The notes under the pieces are model-generated. The model had not been told where the DNA came from. It was given only the letters and a program-made list of their open reading frames with translations, and did not search any database. A DNA stretch of 64,000 nucleotides from NCBI RefSeq assembly GCF_022113815.1, contig NZ_SGOM01000013.1:1-64000 (forward strand). Reading direction: 5' to 3'. The position numbers and the translations under genes were made by a program. Numbering within the stretch: the stretch's first letter is position 1; each line of letters opens with the position of its first letter. This DNA is from Vibrio cincinnatiensis. GTDB lineage: Bacteria > Pseudomonadota > Gammaproteobacteria > Enterobacterales > Vibrionaceae. Below, one piece after another: positions 1 to 11,583 of this stretch.

Positions 1-40
1 CGGTGAGCACTGAGGCGCTTTCCCGTGACAGCGAGGCGGC

Positions 41-68
41 ATTATAGAGATCAACATCACATTGGCAA
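41..68 (-). promoter_or_regulatory. rRNA-operon-type promoter reading out of the window
   Basis: On the minus strand a TTGCCA -35 (63-68) and a perfect TATAAT -10 (41-46) are separated by 16 bases. They are followed by a GC-rich discriminator (GCCGCCTC) and preceded by an A/T-rich stretch that could be an UP element. This layout is typical of growth-rate-controlled rrn P1 promoters. The rRNA genes themselves would lie to the left of the window, so the assignment rests on promoter architecture only. Confidence 0.6.
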
Positions 69-187
69 GTGTTTTTTATTGCCTTTTTTCTAACTGCGTG
101 TTTTTCACCCAAAACGCATCTTTTATGGCTTAATTCAGGGTACACTTCTCAATAAGTGATGATATAAAAATAGTTAAGGAGAAAAGA

Positions 188-736
188 GTGAGCTCGATTC
201 GTTGTTATAAAGGAATTTCCCCCCAGATAGCTTCTAGTGCTTATATTGATCCCACTAGCATTCTTGTCGGTGATATCAGAATTGGTGATGATGCGAGTAT
301 TTGGCCTTTAGTCGTCGCTCGTGGCGATGTAAACCACATCTGTATTGGCAGCCGTTCTAATATCCAAGATGGGAGCGTGATCCATGTCACACATAAAAAT
401 AATGAGAATCCTGATGGTTACCCACTGCTGATCGGCAATGACGTTACGGTTGGACATAAAGTCATGCTGCATGGTTGCATCATTCAGGATCGAGTATTAG
501 TCGGAATGGGTTCAATTCTATTGGATGGTGCGGTGATTAAAAGTGATGTCATGATTGGTGCGGGCAGTTTAGTTCCACCGGGTAAAGTACTGGAGAGTGG
601 CTATCTCTACGTGGGCAGTCCTGTCAAACAAATTCGTCCATTAACAGATAAGGAACGCGCATTTTTAGTCAAATCTTCAGACAACTATGTACAGACCAAG
701 AATGAGTATCTCAATGACGTAGAGATGATCAACTGA
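188..736 (+). CDS. yrdA: Gamma-class carbonic anhydrase family protein YrdA
   Basis: This 182-residue protein consists of left-handed beta-helix hexapeptide repeats through most of its length (repeated I/V-G-D/N patterns from about residue 12 to 150). The histidines that coordinate the metal in gamma carbonic anhydrases are present in IHVTH and in VGHKVMLHG. The start is GTG, preceded by an AAGGAG ribosome site at 177-182. YrdA proteins bind zinc, but carbonic anhydrase activity is not proven for most of them. It lies divergent from the rrn promoter and converges on the DUF1488 gene, overlapping it by eight bases. Confidence 0.93.
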   Translation: MSSIRCYKGISPQIASSAYIDPTSILVGDIRIGDDASIWPLVVARGDVNHICIGSRSNIQDGSVIHVTHKNNENPDGYPLLIGNDVTVGHKVMLHGCIIQDRVLVGMGSILLDGAVIKSDVMIGAGSLVPPGKVLESGYLYVGSPVKQIRPLTDKERAFLVKSSDNYVQTKNEYLNDVEMIN

Positions 737-995
737 TCACCTCTATATTACCGTGCTGATTAAAAGCTTCTTCTTCAATCAAGACTTCAGCAAGCTCTTC
801 GAGATCAAAACGTACTGTATCGAATACCGCAAGAGCTTGTTCTGGGCTATTAATCGCTTTCCCAGAATATTGAATTAATTGTTGAATAGAGATCTGACAA
901 GAAATAAGTGCCCCACCTTGCTGAGCTGGAAACTCTATAACTTGCAGCTTTTCATTCCAATGCTGGATATCTGGAAAAAGAATCGACTGATTCAT
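729..995 (-). CDS. DUF1488 family small protein
   Basis: This 88-residue acidic protein has the usual DUF1488 size and layout, with a beta-rich N-terminal half ([17 protein letters not shown]) and a helical C-terminal half rich in Glu. The function of the family is unknown. Its ATG overlaps the aroE stop by four bases (ATGA), so it is translationally coupled as the last gene of the tsaC-hemF-aroE strand. Its 3' end overlaps the convergent yrdA gene. Confidence 0.8.
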   Translation of the reverse strand: MNQSILFPDIQHWNEKLQVIEFPAQQGGALISCQISIQQLIQYSGKAINSPEQALAVFDTVRFDLEELAEVLIEEEAFNQHGNIEVIS

Positions 996-1828
996 ATCTC
1001 TCCCGCTAGATTTTTTCTAAGTTCTCGCAAAATCTGTCTTGTCCCTGGACGTAGCCCTCGCCAGAGCATAAAGCTTTCGGCAGCTTGAGCAACCAACATC
1101 CCTAAACCATCATAGGCATAGGCAGCACCGTTCTCTAGCGCCCACTGATTGAAGATGGTTGCCCCCTTACCATACATCATGTCATAAGCAACACTAGTAG
1201 GAGAAAAAATGCTTGAGGATAGCTCAGGTAACTTTCCCTCTAAACTTGCTGAGGTGGAATTGATGATAATATCAAAGCTATGGGTTATCTCATTCATAGC
1301 TTGCGTATGAATAGAGCCAAATTTGGCAAAATTTTCTGCTAACTGCTCGGCTTTACTTAATGTTCGGTTGGTAATGGTAATATTAGCAGGATGCTGATCT
1401 AGAAGAGGTTTAATTACGCCCCGAGCCGCACCTCCCGCCCCAATCAATAAAATATTAGCGCCATCAAGAATAACCTGATGTTGTAATAAATCTTGGACTA
1501 GCCCTTCACCATCGGTATTGTCACCAATCACTTCTCCATCATCGAGCTTTTTTAAGGTATTAACCGCTCCGGCAAGTTGAGCTCGCTCGGTAAGACGATC
1601 GGCAAACTGATAAGCCGCTTCCTTAAAAGGAACCGTAACATTACATCCCTTTCCACCTTGTGAAAAAAACTGTTGCACAGCCTTTTGAAAACCATCAACC
1701 GGAGCTAGTTCGGCAGTATAAGTCATTTTCTGATTGGTTTGACGAGCAAACAGCGTATGAATAAAAGGGGATTTACTGTGCCCGATAGGGTTACCAAACA
1801 CAGCATAGTGATCGTGATGAAAATCCAT
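992..1828 (-). CDS. aroE: Shikimate dehydrogenase (NADP+)
   Basis: This cytoplasmic enzyme reduces 3-dehydroshikimate to shikimate in aromatic amino acid synthesis. The 278 residues match the normal family length. The substrate-binding N-terminal motif [13 protein letters not shown] lies at about residues 12-24, the catalytic Lys is in [11 protein letters not shown], and the catalytic Asp is in NTDGEGL. The NADP Rossmann loop GAGGAARGV is followed by NRT, which recognises the NADP phosphate. It lies 57 bases downstream of hemF and is coupled to the DUF1488 gene. Confidence 0.97.
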   Translation of the reverse strand: MDFHHDHYAVFGNPIGHSKSPFIHTLFARQTNQKMTYTAELAPVDGFQKAVQQFFSQGGKGCNVTVPFKEAAYQFADRLTERAQLAGAVNTLKKLDDGEVIGDNTDGEGLVQDLLQHQVILDGANILLIGAGGAARGVIKPLLDQHPANITITNRTLSKAEQLAENFAKFGSIHTQAMNEITHSFDIIINSTSASLEGKLPELSSSIFSPTSVAYDMMYGKGATIFNQWALENGAAYAYDGLGMLVAQAAESFMLWRGLRPGTRQILRELRKNLAGEI

Positions 1829-1885
1829 ATTCTAGCCTATTAGCAAAGGTCTCTGTTGAGACCCTATCATTGGGTCTGTTTTCTG

Positions 1886-2812
<927 letters not shown>

Positions 2813-2822
2813 TTACTCCAGA

Positions 2823-3380
2823 TCATCCTTGTCTCAGTACTTGCTGAGTTTTGGCATCCCGAATCTCACTTGGCTTATTTCTTCCCCCTGTTTTCCCATG
2901 TAACACAGCCGGTAGTTGATCACCGAACTGTTGTATCACCTCTTCAGTCGTCATACAGGAGGGAAGACCAGATAAGTTGGCACTGGTTGAGGTAATAGGC
3001 TTCCCATAAGCAAGGCATAGTTTTTGTACTAAGGGATGATCCGAGACTCGTACCGCAATCGTATCAAACTGACCACTTACCCATTTAGAGACTTGTGAAC
3101 TGGCTGGCACAACCCAAGTCACTGGGCCAGGCCAAGTCGATTTCACCGCCATCAGTTGTTCATACGTGAGTTGGCTTTCATCAATATATGGAAGAAGTTG
3201 TTCATAGCTAGCGGCAATTAAAATTAAGCCTTTATCTACCGAACGCTGCTTTAATTGCAGTAATTTCTCAATCGCTTGAGAATTATCAGGATCGCAGCCA
3301 ACCCCAAATACGCCTTCGGTTGGGTAAGCAATCACTTCACCAGAGTGTAAGGCATGTAAAATCTGTTCAAAATTATCCAA
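2823..3380 (-). CDS. tsaC: L-threonylcarbamoyladenylate synthase TsaC (YrdC/Sua5 family)
   Basis: TsaC makes threonylcarbamoyl-AMP from threonine, bicarbonate and ATP, the first step of t6A37 modification of ANN-decoding tRNAs. The 185 residues cover a single YrdC domain with [13 protein letters not shown] at about 20-32, the conserved Lys-Arg of LKQRS, and the TSTSANLSG motif in the C-terminal third. The start is TTG, preceded by an AGGA ribosome site. It heads the tsaC-hemF-aroE-DUF1488 run and is divergent from purE. Confidence 0.95.
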   Translation of the reverse strand: MDNFEQILHALHSGEVIAYPTEGVFGVGCDPDNSQAIEKLLQLKQRSVDKGLILIAASYEQLLPYIDESQLTYEQLMAVKSTWPGPVTWVVPASSQVSKWVSGQFDTIAVRVSDHPLVQKLCLAYGKPITSTSANLSGLPSCMTTEEVIQQFGDQLPAVLHGKTGGRNKPSEIRDAKTQQVLRQG

Positions 3381-3493
3381 CGTATATTCCTAAAAGTCGT
3401 ATGGAGGATTTCTTGGAAGCTAAGTCTACAAATTATCAGACCAGAGTGCTAAAGCAAATTAAGCATAAATTATGTCTATATCCTCCCCTACCC

Positions 3494-3532
3494 GCGCAAA
3501 CGTTTGCTTGCAAAAAAAACTCCTCGTATAAT
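3494..3532 (+). promoter_or_regulatory. purEK promoter with PurR box
   Basis: The 16-mer GCGCAAACGTTTGCTT (3494-3509) closely matches the PurR operator consensus ACGCAAACGTTTNCNT. It overlaps a TTGCTT -35 (3504-3509), which lies 17 bases from a perfect TATAAT -10 (3527-3532). Binding of PurR with hypoxanthine or guanine should block polymerase and repress purEK. Confidence 0.85.
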
Positions 3533-3578
3533 GCGCACAAGCTCACTCACCTAACTACCACGCTTAAAGGAATTTGAG

Positions 3579-4064
3579 ATGAAAGTCGGCATTATCATGG
3601 GTTCAAAATCAGACTGGCCAACCATGAAACTGGCAGCAGAGATGCTCGATCAGTTTGGCATCGCTTACGAGACTAAAGTAGTCTCTGCCCATCGAACGCC
3701 TCATTTGTTAGCTGATTATGCCTCCAGCGCCAAAGATCGAGGATTAAAAGTGATTATTGCTGGAGCCGGGGGTGCAGCTCACTTACCCGGTATGACTGCA
3801 GCCTTTACCGCTCTTCCTGTTCTGGGTGTACCCGTTCAGTCACGCGCACTTTCGGGGTTAGATTCTCTCTATTCAATTGTCCAAATGCCAAAAGGCATTG
3901 CGGTCGGTACATTGGCTATTGGTGAAGCTGGAGCCGCTAATGCAGGTCTACTAGCGGCACAAATCATCGGCACTCATGATGAAAGTGTCATGGCAAAGGT
4001 AGAAGCCTTTCGTACGGCACAAACCCAAGCGGTACTCGCTAACCCTAACCCAGCCGAGGAATAA
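3579..4064 (+). CDS. purE: N5-carboxyaminoimidazole ribonucleotide mutase
   Basis: PurE moves the carboxyl group of N5-CAIR to carbon 4 in purine synthesis. The 161 residues form the class I PurE fold. They contain the nucleotide-binding [11 protein letters not shown] at about 6-16, the conserved SAHRTP around residue 41, and the [11 protein letters not shown] loop. A GGAATTTGAG ribosome site precedes the ATG. It is followed three bases later by purK, which makes the substrate, and both lie behind the PurR-controlled promoter. Confidence 0.97.
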   Translation: MKVGIIMGSKSDWPTMKLAAEMLDQFGIAYETKVVSAHRTPHLLADYASSAKDRGLKVIIAGAGGAAHLPGMTAAFTALPVLGVPVQSRALSGLDSLYSIVQMPKGIAVGTLAIGEAGAANAGLLAAQIIGTHDESVMAKVEAFRTAQTQAVLANPNPAEE

Positions 4065-4067
4065 TTC

Positions 4068-5195
4068 ATGCATGTATTGGTGTTAGGTTCGGGTCAACTC
4101 GCCCGCATGATGTCTCTCGCAGGAGCACCACTGAACATCACACTTTCAGCCTTTGATGTAACCAGTAACCATGTTGTCCACCCATTAACGCAAACGATAA
4201 TCGGACACGGTTTACCACAAGCGATTGAGCAAGCTGACATCATCACCGCTGAGTTTGAACATATTCCTCATGATGTACTCGCCGTCTGTGAGCAGAGTGG
4301 TAAATTCCTGCCCACCACTGAAGCGATTAAGGCGGGAGGGGATCGTCGTCTTGAGAAAGCTTTACTGGATCAAGCAGGTGTGCGAAATGCACCTTACGCA
4401 GTCATCAATAACCGCCAAGACTTTGCTGCTGCCATTGAAAAAATCGGTCTGCCGATGGTGTTGAAAAGTGCCTTAGGCGGCTACGATGGTAAAGGTCAAT
4501 GGCGCTTGAAAGCCAGTGATGATGTCGAGCGTATTTGGACTGAAATGGCGGAATGTTTAGTCAGCTCAGAAAATCAAGCCATTGTCGCCGAACAGTTTAT
4601 TCCCTTTGATCGAGAAGTCTCCTTAGTTGGCGTTCGTGGTCGAGATGGGAATATTGCCGTTTACCCTCTTGCTGAAAATATTCATGTTGATGGGGTGCTG
4701 AGCTTATCAACTGCCATTGATGCCCCTCAATTGCAAGCACAAGCACAAGCGATGTTTAAAGCAGTTGCTGAACATCTCGACTATATCGGTGTTCTGGCCT
4801 TAGAGTTTTTTGATGTGCAGGGAACCTTACTGGTCAATGAAATTGCGCCACGGGTACATAACTCGGGTCATTGGACTCAACAAGGTGCTGAAGTCTGTCA
4901 ATTTGAGAATCACCTACGAGCTGTCTGCGGTTTACCTTTAGGGAGCACTAAGTTGGTTCGAGAAACTGCGATGATCAATGTTCTAGGTGAAGATAGTTTG
5001 CCGAATGAACTACTGGCGATGGAAGGCTGCCATATTCATTGGTATGGAAAAGAGAAACGCGCAGGAAGAAAAATGGGGCACATTAATGTCACCGCCGATT
5101 ATACGGGAGAGCTCGATCGTAAACTAAATCAATTAGCAACCATACTCGATCCCGTCCGTTTTCCTGCCCTACAAAAACGTATCTCTTCTGTTTAA
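4068..5195 (+). CDS. purK: N5-carboxyaminoimidazole ribonucleotide synthase
   Basis: PurK uses ATP and bicarbonate to carboxylate AIR to N5-CAIR, which is passed to PurE. The 375-residue protein is an ATP-grasp enzyme. The N-terminal [10 protein letters not shown] motif lies at about 5-15, the ATP-grasp segment is [16 protein letters not shown], and the metal-binding [14 protein letters not shown] lies near residue 263. It is spaced three bases from purE and is clearly co-transcribed with it. Confidence 0.97.
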   Translation: MHVLVLGSGQLARMMSLAGAPLNITLSAFDVTSNHVVHPLTQTIIGHGLPQAIEQADIITAEFEHIPHDVLAVCEQSGKFLPTTEAIKAGGDRRLEKALLDQAGVRNAPYAVINNRQDFAAAIEKIGLPMVLKSALGGYDGKGQWRLKASDDVERIWTEMAECLVSSENQAIVAEQFIPFDREVSLVGVRGRDGNIAVYPLAENIHVDGVLSLSTAIDAPQLQAQAQAMFKAVAEHLDYIGVLALEFFDVQGTLLVNEIAPRVHNSGHWTQQGAEVCQFENHLRAVCGLPLGSTKLVRETAMINVLGEDSLPNELLAMEGCHIHWYGKEKRAGRKMGHINVTADYTGELDRKLNQLATILDPVRFPALQKRISSV

Positions 5196-5237
5196 CACAA
5201 ATGGATTTTTCGCTATCTAGCGATTACCCTAGAAAAA

Positions 5238-5265
5238 ATTAACGACGCTTTATTGTGTCGTTAAT
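5238..5265. terminator. Terminator between purK and the convergent zinc-finger gene
   Basis: TTAACGAC (5239-5246) and GTCGTTAA form an 8-bp stem around a ten-base loop, followed by TCATTTT. The hairpin lies just past purK and borders the end of the minus-strand zinc-finger gene, so it could serve both strands. Confidence 0.6.
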
Positions 5266-5830
5266 CATTTTGGAGATGAGCACACTTCTTATCTGCACAT
5301 TGATATTTAGTTCCACTTGCCAATTTTTTTTCCATTAATAATGGAAAACCACACTGCTCGCATACTCCAGCAACAGGGCGCTGATTCAGTGCATACTTAC
5401 ATTTAGGAAAGGCATCGCACGCATAAAAGGTTTTTCCAAAACGGGATTTTCGCTCAACCAAATGCCCTTGATGGCATTCAGGACAAGTAAGTAATGACTC
5501 CGTTTTCTGGTTCTGAACATCATTATCTAACGATTCAATATGGCGACAATCTGGGTAAGCACTACAACCAATAAACATGCCAAACCGCCCCTGCCGAAGC
5601 ACTAACTCGTGTCCACATTCCGGGCAAGGAACCCCTAACTCTTTAATGATATGACCATCATTCTGATGAAGCGGCTTTATATAGTCGCATTGTGGATAAT
5701 GGCTACAACCTAAAAAAGGGCCATGCTTAGCGCGGCGAAGCTGTAACGCCCCACCGCATAAAGGACAAGGCTCATGAGTTAACGCCTGCTCATGAGCAGA
5801 AAATAAAGTAGGATCAATTTTATTGCTCAT
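5261..5830 (-). CDS. Topoisomerase-type C4 zinc-finger protein (YrdD-like)
   Basis: This 189-residue protein is built from repeated topoisomerase I C-terminal zinc fingers. Three full units show CPxCG...C-x-x-x-P-x-C, namely CPLCGG with CSHYPQC, CPECGH with CSAYPDC, and CPECHQ with CDAFPKC. A fourth cysteine cluster (CEQCG with CADKKC) ends the protein. It lacks the topoisomerase catalytic domain. Such proteins are thought to bind single-stranded nucleic acid, but the role is not established. It lies 11 bases after smg in a dprA-smg strand, as in other enterics and vibrios. Confidence 0.85.
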   Translation of the reverse strand: MSNKIDPTLFSAHEQALTHEPCPLCGGALQLRRAKHGPFLGCSHYPQCDYIKPLHQNDGHIIKELGVPCPECGHELVLRQGRFGMFIGCSAYPDCRHIESLDNDVQNQKTESLLTCPECHQGHLVERKSRFGKTFYACDAFPKCKYALNQRPVAGVCEQCGFPLLMEKKLASGTKYQCADKKCAHLQND

Positions 5831-5841
5831 ATCAATTAATG

Positions 5842-6315
5842 CTAATGCAAAATACCCTGTTCTTTACTGTATAGAAGCTCTTCCATCAAGGTATAAGCAT
5901 TCTCGTTGCCTGGGACATTAAATAGCACCATCAGAATAATCCACTTTAGATCATCTAATTCAAATTCATTGGTTTCTAATCCCATTACACGATCGATCAC
6001 CATCTCACGAGTTTCTGACGTTAACACCTGAATTTGTTCAAGAAACAACAAAAAACCACGCGCTTCAAGATCGAGCCGCGCCATCTCTTGAGCCGTATAT
6101 ACCCGCATTGAAGTCGCTGCACAGGTTGCCATCGCTGAATGTGCATCACTTTGTTGCAATGCAGCTAGCTCTTCTAACCAATGGAGGGCTTTATAAATCT
6201 CTTTCTGGTGAAACCCTGCTCGAAGTAACTCATCCTCAAGCTCATCTTGATCCACTTGCAACTCAGCATCGCTATGGATATACGTCTCAAACAGATACAT
6301 CAAAATATCCATCAT
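5842..6315 (-). CDS. smg: Smg family protein (DUF494)
   Basis: The 157-residue acidic protein has the normal Smg length. It contains the conserved N-terminal [13 protein letters not shown] and the C-terminal [15 protein letters not shown] block. The family is widespread next to dprA and its biochemical function is unknown. Its ATG overlaps the 3' end of dprA by four bases, indicating coupled translation. Confidence 0.9.
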   Translation of the reverse strand: MMDILMYLFETYIHSDAELQVDQDELEDELLRAGFHQKEIYKALHWLEELAALQQSDAHSAMATCAATSMRVYTAQEMARLDLEARGFLLFLEQIQVLTSETREMVIDRVMGLETNEFELDDLKWIILMVLFNVPGNENAYTLMEELLYSKEQGILH

Positions 6316-7448
6316 AGCTTGCCCCTCCCCTTACGAATATAGCCACCGGAAACTGCAACAACTTGCCCTAAAAGCTCAAGCTCTAAGAGCTGCATCATGA
6401 CTTCTTGTACAGGGATATGGGTCCGCTGTGCAAGAATATCAACGGGTGTCGCTTCTACTCCTACGTTAGCTAACAGCTCGGGAAATGGCAATTCTTCTTG
6501 ACCATTTGATGGAGAAAAAAGGTCTTCTTGAGGGGAAATAGTGGATTTTTGTGACCAATGGGTCAATGACGTAATTTCAGCAAGGATATCGTCCACCGTT
6601 TGAACGAGGCAAGCTCCCTGCTGAATAAGACGATTACTCCCCTGACAATTAGCAATATGTATTGGGCCTGGAACCACAAAAACTTCTCGTCCTTGCTCCA
6701 AAGCATAGCGAGCGGTAATCAATGAACCGCTTTTTTCTGCGGCTTCAACCACTAAAACCCCTAATGATAAACCACTGATAATACGGTTACGCCGCGGAAA
6801 ATGTTCTGGTCTTGGTTTGGTATTAGGGCGAAACTCAGACACTAAAGCTCCACTTACTTTTATTCGCTCGGCTAACGATTGATGCCTCGTCGGATAAATA
6901 CATTCGAGTCCTGAACCTAGAACCGCAATGGTTGATCCTGATGCTTTTAAAGCCCCATCGTGTGCATAACCGTCAATTCCCAATGCAAGCCCACTGGTGA
7001 CCGCTAACCCATGCTCCACTAATTGCGAAGCAAAATGTTGTGCTATGTGCTGATTATCTATCGTGGCATCTCGACTACCGACAATCGCAATTTGTGGCTG
7101 AACTAGAGTCGAATATTGCCCTTCCACAAACAAAACTTTCGGCGGAGAAGCGACCTCGCGTAATAAAGGGGGATAACGCTGCTCATCATATAAAGCAATA
7201 ATATGTCGCCCAGCCTCTTTCGATTGCCACTCTAAACAAGCTTCAACTTCTCGCTTAGCCTGATGCATCAAATAATCCACTTGATCTGGCTTCAGTCCTA
7301 AAGCTAACCATTGTTGAGAGGAATAATCGAGCATGTTCGCCAGAGAATCTAAGCTCAACAGTCGGGTAATCATCTTCTGCGTTAGCTTTGGCGTAAAGCT
7401 TAAAGCGAGCCATGCACAAAGATCTTTGTGTTGCATTGGTTTCGTCAA
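6312..7448 (-). CDS. dprA: DNA-processing protein DprA
   Basis: DprA binds incoming single-stranded DNA during natural transformation and loads RecA. An N-terminal helical region (about 1-70) is followed by the Rossmann-like core, with [10 protein letters not shown] at about 120 and [10 protein letters not shown] at about 183, and by a C-terminal winged-helix domain that ends at residue 378. The first possible start is TTG at 7448, with an ATG four codons later; neither has a strong ribosome site. DprA is intact here while another transformation gene in this window, comM, is broken. Confidence 0.95.
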   Translation of the reverse strand: MTKPMQHKDLCAWLALSFTPKLTQKMITRLLSLDSLANMLDYSSQQWLALGLKPDQVDYLMHQAKREVEACLEWQSKEAGRHIIALYDEQRYPPLLREVASPPKVLFVEGQYSTLVQPQIAIVGSRDATIDNQHIAQHFASQLVEHGLAVTSGLALGIDGYAHDGALKASGSTIAVLGSGLECIYPTRHQSLAERIKVSGALVSEFRPNTKPRPEHFPRRNRIISGLSLGVLVVEAAEKSGSLITARYALEQGREVFVVPGPIHIANCQGSNRLIQQGACLVQTVDDILAEITSLTHWSQKSTISPQEDLFSPSNGQEELPFPELLANVGVEATPVDILAQRTHIPVQEVMMQLLELELLGQVVAVSGGYIRKGRGKL

Positions 7449-7454
7449 ATTAAT

Positions 7455-8561
7455 TTACTGTATCGAAGCGACCGACGAAGAGACGGCTTCATCAATAGGA
7501 GCTAGAGCCAATGTGCTTTGATCAATCGGTGATTCACTGTTCGTCACTAAGGCTAGGCTAAATGCATCATAAGGACGAATCACCATTAATGTACCCACTT
7601 TGCGTTGTGGAAGATTAATCGCTTCTCCTCGATTCGACTTGTAGCTATATCCCTCTTTATCTTGATAAACGATTGCTCCCTCTTGATACAACTCAAACAT
7701 ACTGCCTTGTACTAATCCATCATCTTTACCATGGTCGATCACAACAACCTGATTTTTTGCTGCATACTGGCTCCCTTCCAGCGTCCCTAAAATGGCTGCT
7801 TGAACCCCCTGTGGGGCTGGGCGAGGGAAAAAAGAGGTGGATAAATTAAGTTGATTCAACCCCACTTCAGCGAGAGCGAGATCATTGACCATGATTTCTT
7901 GCGCTAATTGATGAATAGAAAGTGCGGTAGCTTGATCTTGGCTGTCCACTCGCTCAGCCGTCGCTAATAAACGCAGTGCGACCATTTTTTTATCATCACG
8001 TACAAATTCCGTCATTGGCCGGTAGATGCCCCATTGAGCATGGCTAGACTCTCCAGAAATATAGACCGTATCTTGCTTAGTTAAATACTGCCTTCCATCG
8101 TTCGAACCTAACACTCGTGGATTTTGCGCAATCTCTTCCTCTTCGATCAAACGATCCGACAATAAATAAGGCAACAACAACCCCTCTTCGACCGTTGGCA
8201 ATGACTGCTTTTCCATTAAGCGCACTTTCGGGCTCAACTTAACCATAGGTTTCAAACTTAACACTGGCTGCCCATCACGCCACACTAGTGTTAGTTTATC
8301 TCCCGGATAAATAAGATGAGGGTTGTCTATTTCTGGGTTCACTTGCCAAAGCCTTGGCCATAACCAAGGGCTATCGAGATATAACGCTGAAATATCCCAT
8401 AAGGTATCGCCTTTCACCACAATGTACGTTTTCGGCGCATCCGCTTTCACAGCCAGAACCGCAGGCTCACTAGCGAACACTGAAAAATGAGAGAAGAGAG
8501 TGATAAACAGCATATTGAAGGTAAGTGCTGTAAGACGATAGTAACGAATGAATACGCTCAT
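7455..8561 (-). CDS. LysM peptidoglycan-binding domain protein
   Basis: This 368-residue exported protein has an N-terminal hydrophobic signal (about residues 8-31, ending near FASEP). A LysM domain at about 45-92 follows ([18 protein letters not shown] through [13 protein letters not shown]). The rest is a long domain of unknown fold found in the Vibrio and E. coli proteins of this locus. LysM binds the N-acetylglucosamine of the cell wall, so it should act in the periplasm. It precedes dprA by six bases and is divergent from def. Confidence 0.88.
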   Translation of the reverse strand: MSVFIRYYRLTALTFNMLFITLFSHFSVFASEPAVLAVKADAPKTYIVVKGDTLWDISALYLDSPWLWPRLWQVNPEIDNPHLIYPGDKLTLVWRDGQPVLSLKPMVKLSPKVRLMEKQSLPTVEEGLLLPYLLSDRLIEEEEIAQNPRVLGSNDGRQYLTKQDTVYISGESSHAQWGIYRPMTEFVRDDKKMVALRLLATAERVDSQDQATALSIHQLAQEIMVNDLALAEVGLNQLNLSTSFFPRPAPQGVQAAILGTLEGSQYAAKNQVVVIDHGKDDGLVQGSMFELYQEGAIVYQDKEGYSYKSNRGEAINLPQRKVGTLMVIRPYDAFSLALVTNSESPIDQSTLALAPIDEAVSSSVASIQ

Positions 8562-8700
8562 GACCTTGCTTCCTTGGCCGGTAGATAACAGAAGGTTTGC
8601 TATAAATTTTGCTCGATGCTGTCATTTAGGTCATAAAATGTCTAGAATTGAGCCAACAAGCGTTAAGCTGTTTCGGCACAGTTCAATATTTCGAGTGTAT

Positions 8701-9213
8701 ATGTCTGTATTACAAGTATTAACATTTCCAGATGATCGTCTTCGCACCGTTGCTAAGCCGGTCGACAAAGTCACGCCTGAAATCCAAAAAATCGTCGATG
8801 ACATGTTAGACACCATGTATGACGAAGAAGGCATTGGTTTGGCGGCAACACAAGTAGATATCCATCAACGCATCGTGGTGATTGATATTTCAGAAACCCG
8901 CGATCAACCTATGGTACTGATCAATCCACAAATTTTAGAAAAGCGTGGTGAAGACGGTATTGAAGAAGGATGTTTGTCTGTCCCTGGCGCGCGGGCTCTT
9001 GTGCCTCGTGCAGCAGAGGTCACAGTTAAAGCGCTCAACCGAGAAGGTGAAGAGTTCACCTTTGATGCCGATGATTTGCTGGCCATTTGTGTTCAACATG
9101 AGCTTGATCACTTAGAAGGCAAACTGTTTGTCGACTATTTGTCGCCATTAAAGCGCAAACGCATCAAAGAGAAGTTGGAAAAAATTAAGCGTTTCAACGA
9201 GAAAAATCAATAA
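8701..9213 (+). CDS. def: Peptide deformylase
   Basis: Def removes the formyl group from the initiator methionine of nascent proteins, using Fe2+ or Zn2+. All three active-site motifs are present: GIGLAATQV (GxGLAAxQ), EEGCLSVPG (EGCLS) and the metal site QHELDH (HExDH). I place the start at ATG 8701 because the protein then begins [15 protein letters not shown], as in the family, and has 170 residues. The longer upstream reading frame has no family similarity. It is followed by fmt after 19 bases. Confidence 0.97.
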   Translation: MSVLQVLTFPDDRLRTVAKPVDKVTPEIQKIVDDMLDTMYDEEGIGLAATQVDIHQRIVVIDISETRDQPMVLINPQILEKRGEDGIEEGCLSVPGARALVPRAAEVTVKALNREGEEFTFDADDLLAICVQHELDHLEGKLFVDYLSPLKRKRIKEKLEKIKRFNEKNQ

Positions 9214-9232
9214 CTCGAATAGAGAGGTTACC

Positions 9233-10180
9233 TTGAGTCAATCATTACGTATTGTCTTTGCAGGTACTCCGGATTTCGCCGCCCGTCATTTGGCGGCGTT
9301 GTTGTCTTCGGAGCACGAAGTGATTGCGGTCTATACTCAACCAGATCGTCCTGCAGGGCGAGGAAAGAAGTTGACGGCTAGCCCGGTAAAACATATTGCT
9401 ATTGAACATAATATTCCAGTCTATCAACCTGAAAATTTTAAGTCTGATGAAGCGAAGCAACAACTTGCTGAACTCAATGCTGACTTAATGGTCGTTGTTG
9501 CATATGGGTTATTATTACCAAAGGCAGTACTCGACCTCCCAAAATTGGGGTGTATTAACGTACACGGCTCTATTTTGCCCCGCTGGCGAGGAGCGGCTCC
9601 GATTCAACGCTCAATCTGGGCGGGAGACCAAGAAACGGGGGTCACAATTATGCAAATGGATGTCGGCCTTGATACGGGGGATATGTTAAAAATTGCGACC
9701 CTGCCTATCTCAGAGACAGACACTAGCGCTTCTATGTACGAAAAATTAGCGGCGCTAGGTCCGGACGCATTGATTGACTGCCTTACTGATATTGCCAACG
9801 GTACGACTCAACCAATCAAGCAAGATGATGACAAAGCCAATTACGCTCAGAAACTGAGTAAAGAAGAAGCGAAAATCGATTGGACACAAGAAGCCGCCTT
9901 TATCGAACGCTGCGTACGTGCTTTTAACCCTTGGCCCATGAGTCATTTCGGTGTCGCTGACAATACGATAAAAGTATGGCAAAGCCGAGTAGATCCTCGA
10001 GCTTGTGATCAAGCACCGGGGACGATTATTCAAGCAGACAAATCCGGCATTTATGTTGCCACAGGCAACGGCTTACTGGTTCTTGAACAGTTGCAAGTAC
10101 CTGGAAAAAAAGCCATGCCAGTGCAGGATATTCTCAATGCTCGTGCAAGTTGGTTTGAAGTCGGTAGCCAACTCAGTTAA
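9233..10180 (+). CDS. fmt: Methionyl-tRNA formyltransferase
   Basis: Fmt formylates Met-tRNAfMet with 10-formyl-tetrahydrofolate. The 315 residues contain the N-terminal FAGTPDFAA motif, the folate-binding region with the catalytic Asn-His of [20 protein letters not shown], and DTGDML, followed by the C-terminal OB-like tRNA-binding domain. The start is TTG, behind GAGAGG. It pairs with def, whose product removes the formyl group, and is followed by rsmB. Confidence 0.97.
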   Translation: MSQSLRIVFAGTPDFAARHLAALLSSEHEVIAVYTQPDRPAGRGKKLTASPVKHIAIEHNIPVYQPENFKSDEAKQQLAELNADLMVVVAYGLLLPKAVLDLPKLGCINVHGSILPRWRGAAPIQRSIWAGDQETGVTIMQMDVGLDTGDMLKIATLPISETDTSASMYEKLAALGPDALIDCLTDIANGTTQPIKQDDDKANYAQKLSKEEAKIDWTQEAAFIERCVRAFNPWPMSHFGVADNTIKVWQSRVDPRACDQAPGTIIQADKSGIYVATGNGLLVLEQLQVPGKKAMPVQDILNARASWFEVGSQLS

Positions 10181-10236
10181 ACCTTAACGAGGGCAGAGAT
10201 GTCCTCATTATTTTTATTTTCAATTCGGTATTGCTC

Positions 10237-11517
10237 ATGAATGTTCGCGCTGCGGCAGCCAATGTATTGTTCCAAGTGGTTGATAAAGGCCACTCTCTTT
10301 CGCACGCTCTTCCAGCGGCACAGAAAACGATTCGTCCAAGAGACTATGCGCTTTTACAAGAAATTTGCTATGGCGCATTGCGTTATTTACCACGCTTAGA
10401 ATCCATTGCCAATGAACTGATGGATAACCCATTAAAAGGTAAGAAACGCGTTTTTCACCATCTCATTTTAGTGGGTATTTACCAACTCAGTTTTATGCGC
10501 ATTCCTTCCCATGCTGCGGTTGCCGAGACGGTTGAAGGAACAAAAATACTGCGAGGAAGTAACTTAAGCGGCTTAATTAATGCCGTTTTACGCAGCTATT
10601 TACGAGATCAGGAAACGTTAGATGCCATCTCCGTTAGTCACAATGCGGGTAAATATGGCCATCCCAGTTGGTTACTCAAGCTATTACAAGAAGCGTATCC
10701 ACAGCAATGGGAACAGATTATTGAAGCCAATAACAGTAAAGCTCCCATGTGGCTACGTGTTAACCGCCAATATCACACCAGAGATGAATATCTTACACTG
10801 CTAGAAAATGAAAACATTGAATTCACCGAGCACACTCAAGCCTCTGACGCCATAAAATTAGCCTCTCCTTGCGATGTCAGCGTATTGCCTGGTTTTGATA
10901 AAGGGTGGGTGTCTGTACAAGATGCCGCCGCCCAACTAGCCGTTGACTACTTACAGCCTCAAGAAGGGGAGTTGATTTTAGATTGCTGCGCCGCGCCAGG
11001 GGGTAAAACCGCACACATTTTAGAACATACTCACGATACTGAAGTGGTGGCAATCGATAGCGATCCAAAACGTCTTGAAAGAGTCTATGACAATCTAGAG
11101 CGGCTGCAATTGCGTGCCGATGTTATTTGTGGTGACGCTCGCTACCCCGAAGAGTGGTGGCAAGGAGAGCAATTTGATCGTATTTTGCTTGATGCTCCTT
11201 GTTCAGCAACGGGTGTCATTCGTCGTCATCCTGATATTAAGTGGCTACGTCGTGGGAGCGATATTGAGGCATTGGCTCAATTACAAAGTGAAATTCTGGA
11301 TGCGATGTGGAAACAGTTAAAAGTCGGTGGCACTATGGTTTATGCCACCTGTTCGATTACACCACAAGAAAACAGCGAGCAGATAAAAGCATTTTTAGCG
11401 CGGACCACCAATGCACAATTAGTAGGATCGGATCCCAGCCAACCGGGAAGACAAATATTACCGGGCGAAGAAGATATGGACGGTTTTTACTACGCCGTTC
11501 TCCACAAACAAGCATAA
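10237..11517 (+). CDS. rsmB: 16S rRNA (cytosine-967-C5)-methyltransferase
   Basis: RsmB methylates C967 of 16S rRNA with S-adenosylmethionine. An N-terminal NusB-like RNA-binding domain (about 1-140) precedes the Rossmann methyltransferase. The methyltransferase has [14 protein letters not shown] (SAM loop with one conserved Cys), the catalytic [18 protein letters not shown] and the [10 protein letters not shown] segment. ATG 10237 is preferred over TTG 10231 because the protein then starts [11 protein letters not shown]. It has 426 residues, close to the E. coli length, and lies in the def-fmt-rsmB-trkA order. Confidence 0.96.
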   Translation: MNVRAAAANVLFQVVDKGHSLSHALPAAQKTIRPRDYALLQEICYGALRYLPRLESIANELMDNPLKGKKRVFHHLILVGIYQLSFMRIPSHAAVAETVEGTKILRGSNLSGLINAVLRSYLRDQETLDAISVSHNAGKYGHPSWLLKLLQEAYPQQWEQIIEANNSKAPMWLRVNRQYHTRDEYLTLLENENIEFTEHTQASDAIKLASPCDVSVLPGFDKGWVSVQDAAAQLAVDYLQPQEGELILDCCAAPGGKTAHILEHTHDTEVVAIDSDPKRLERVYDNLERLQLRADVICGDARYPEEWWQGEQFDRILLDAPCSATGVIRRHPDIKWLRRGSDIEALAQLQSEILDAMWKQLKVGGTMVYATCSITPQENSEQIKAFLARTTNAQLVGSDPSQPGRQILPGEEDMDGFYYAVLHKQA

Positions 11518-11583
11518 TAGGGTCTGCACATTATCAACCAGATTTCATTGGCGGTTGATGGGTGAATAATAAGAGTACAAGGT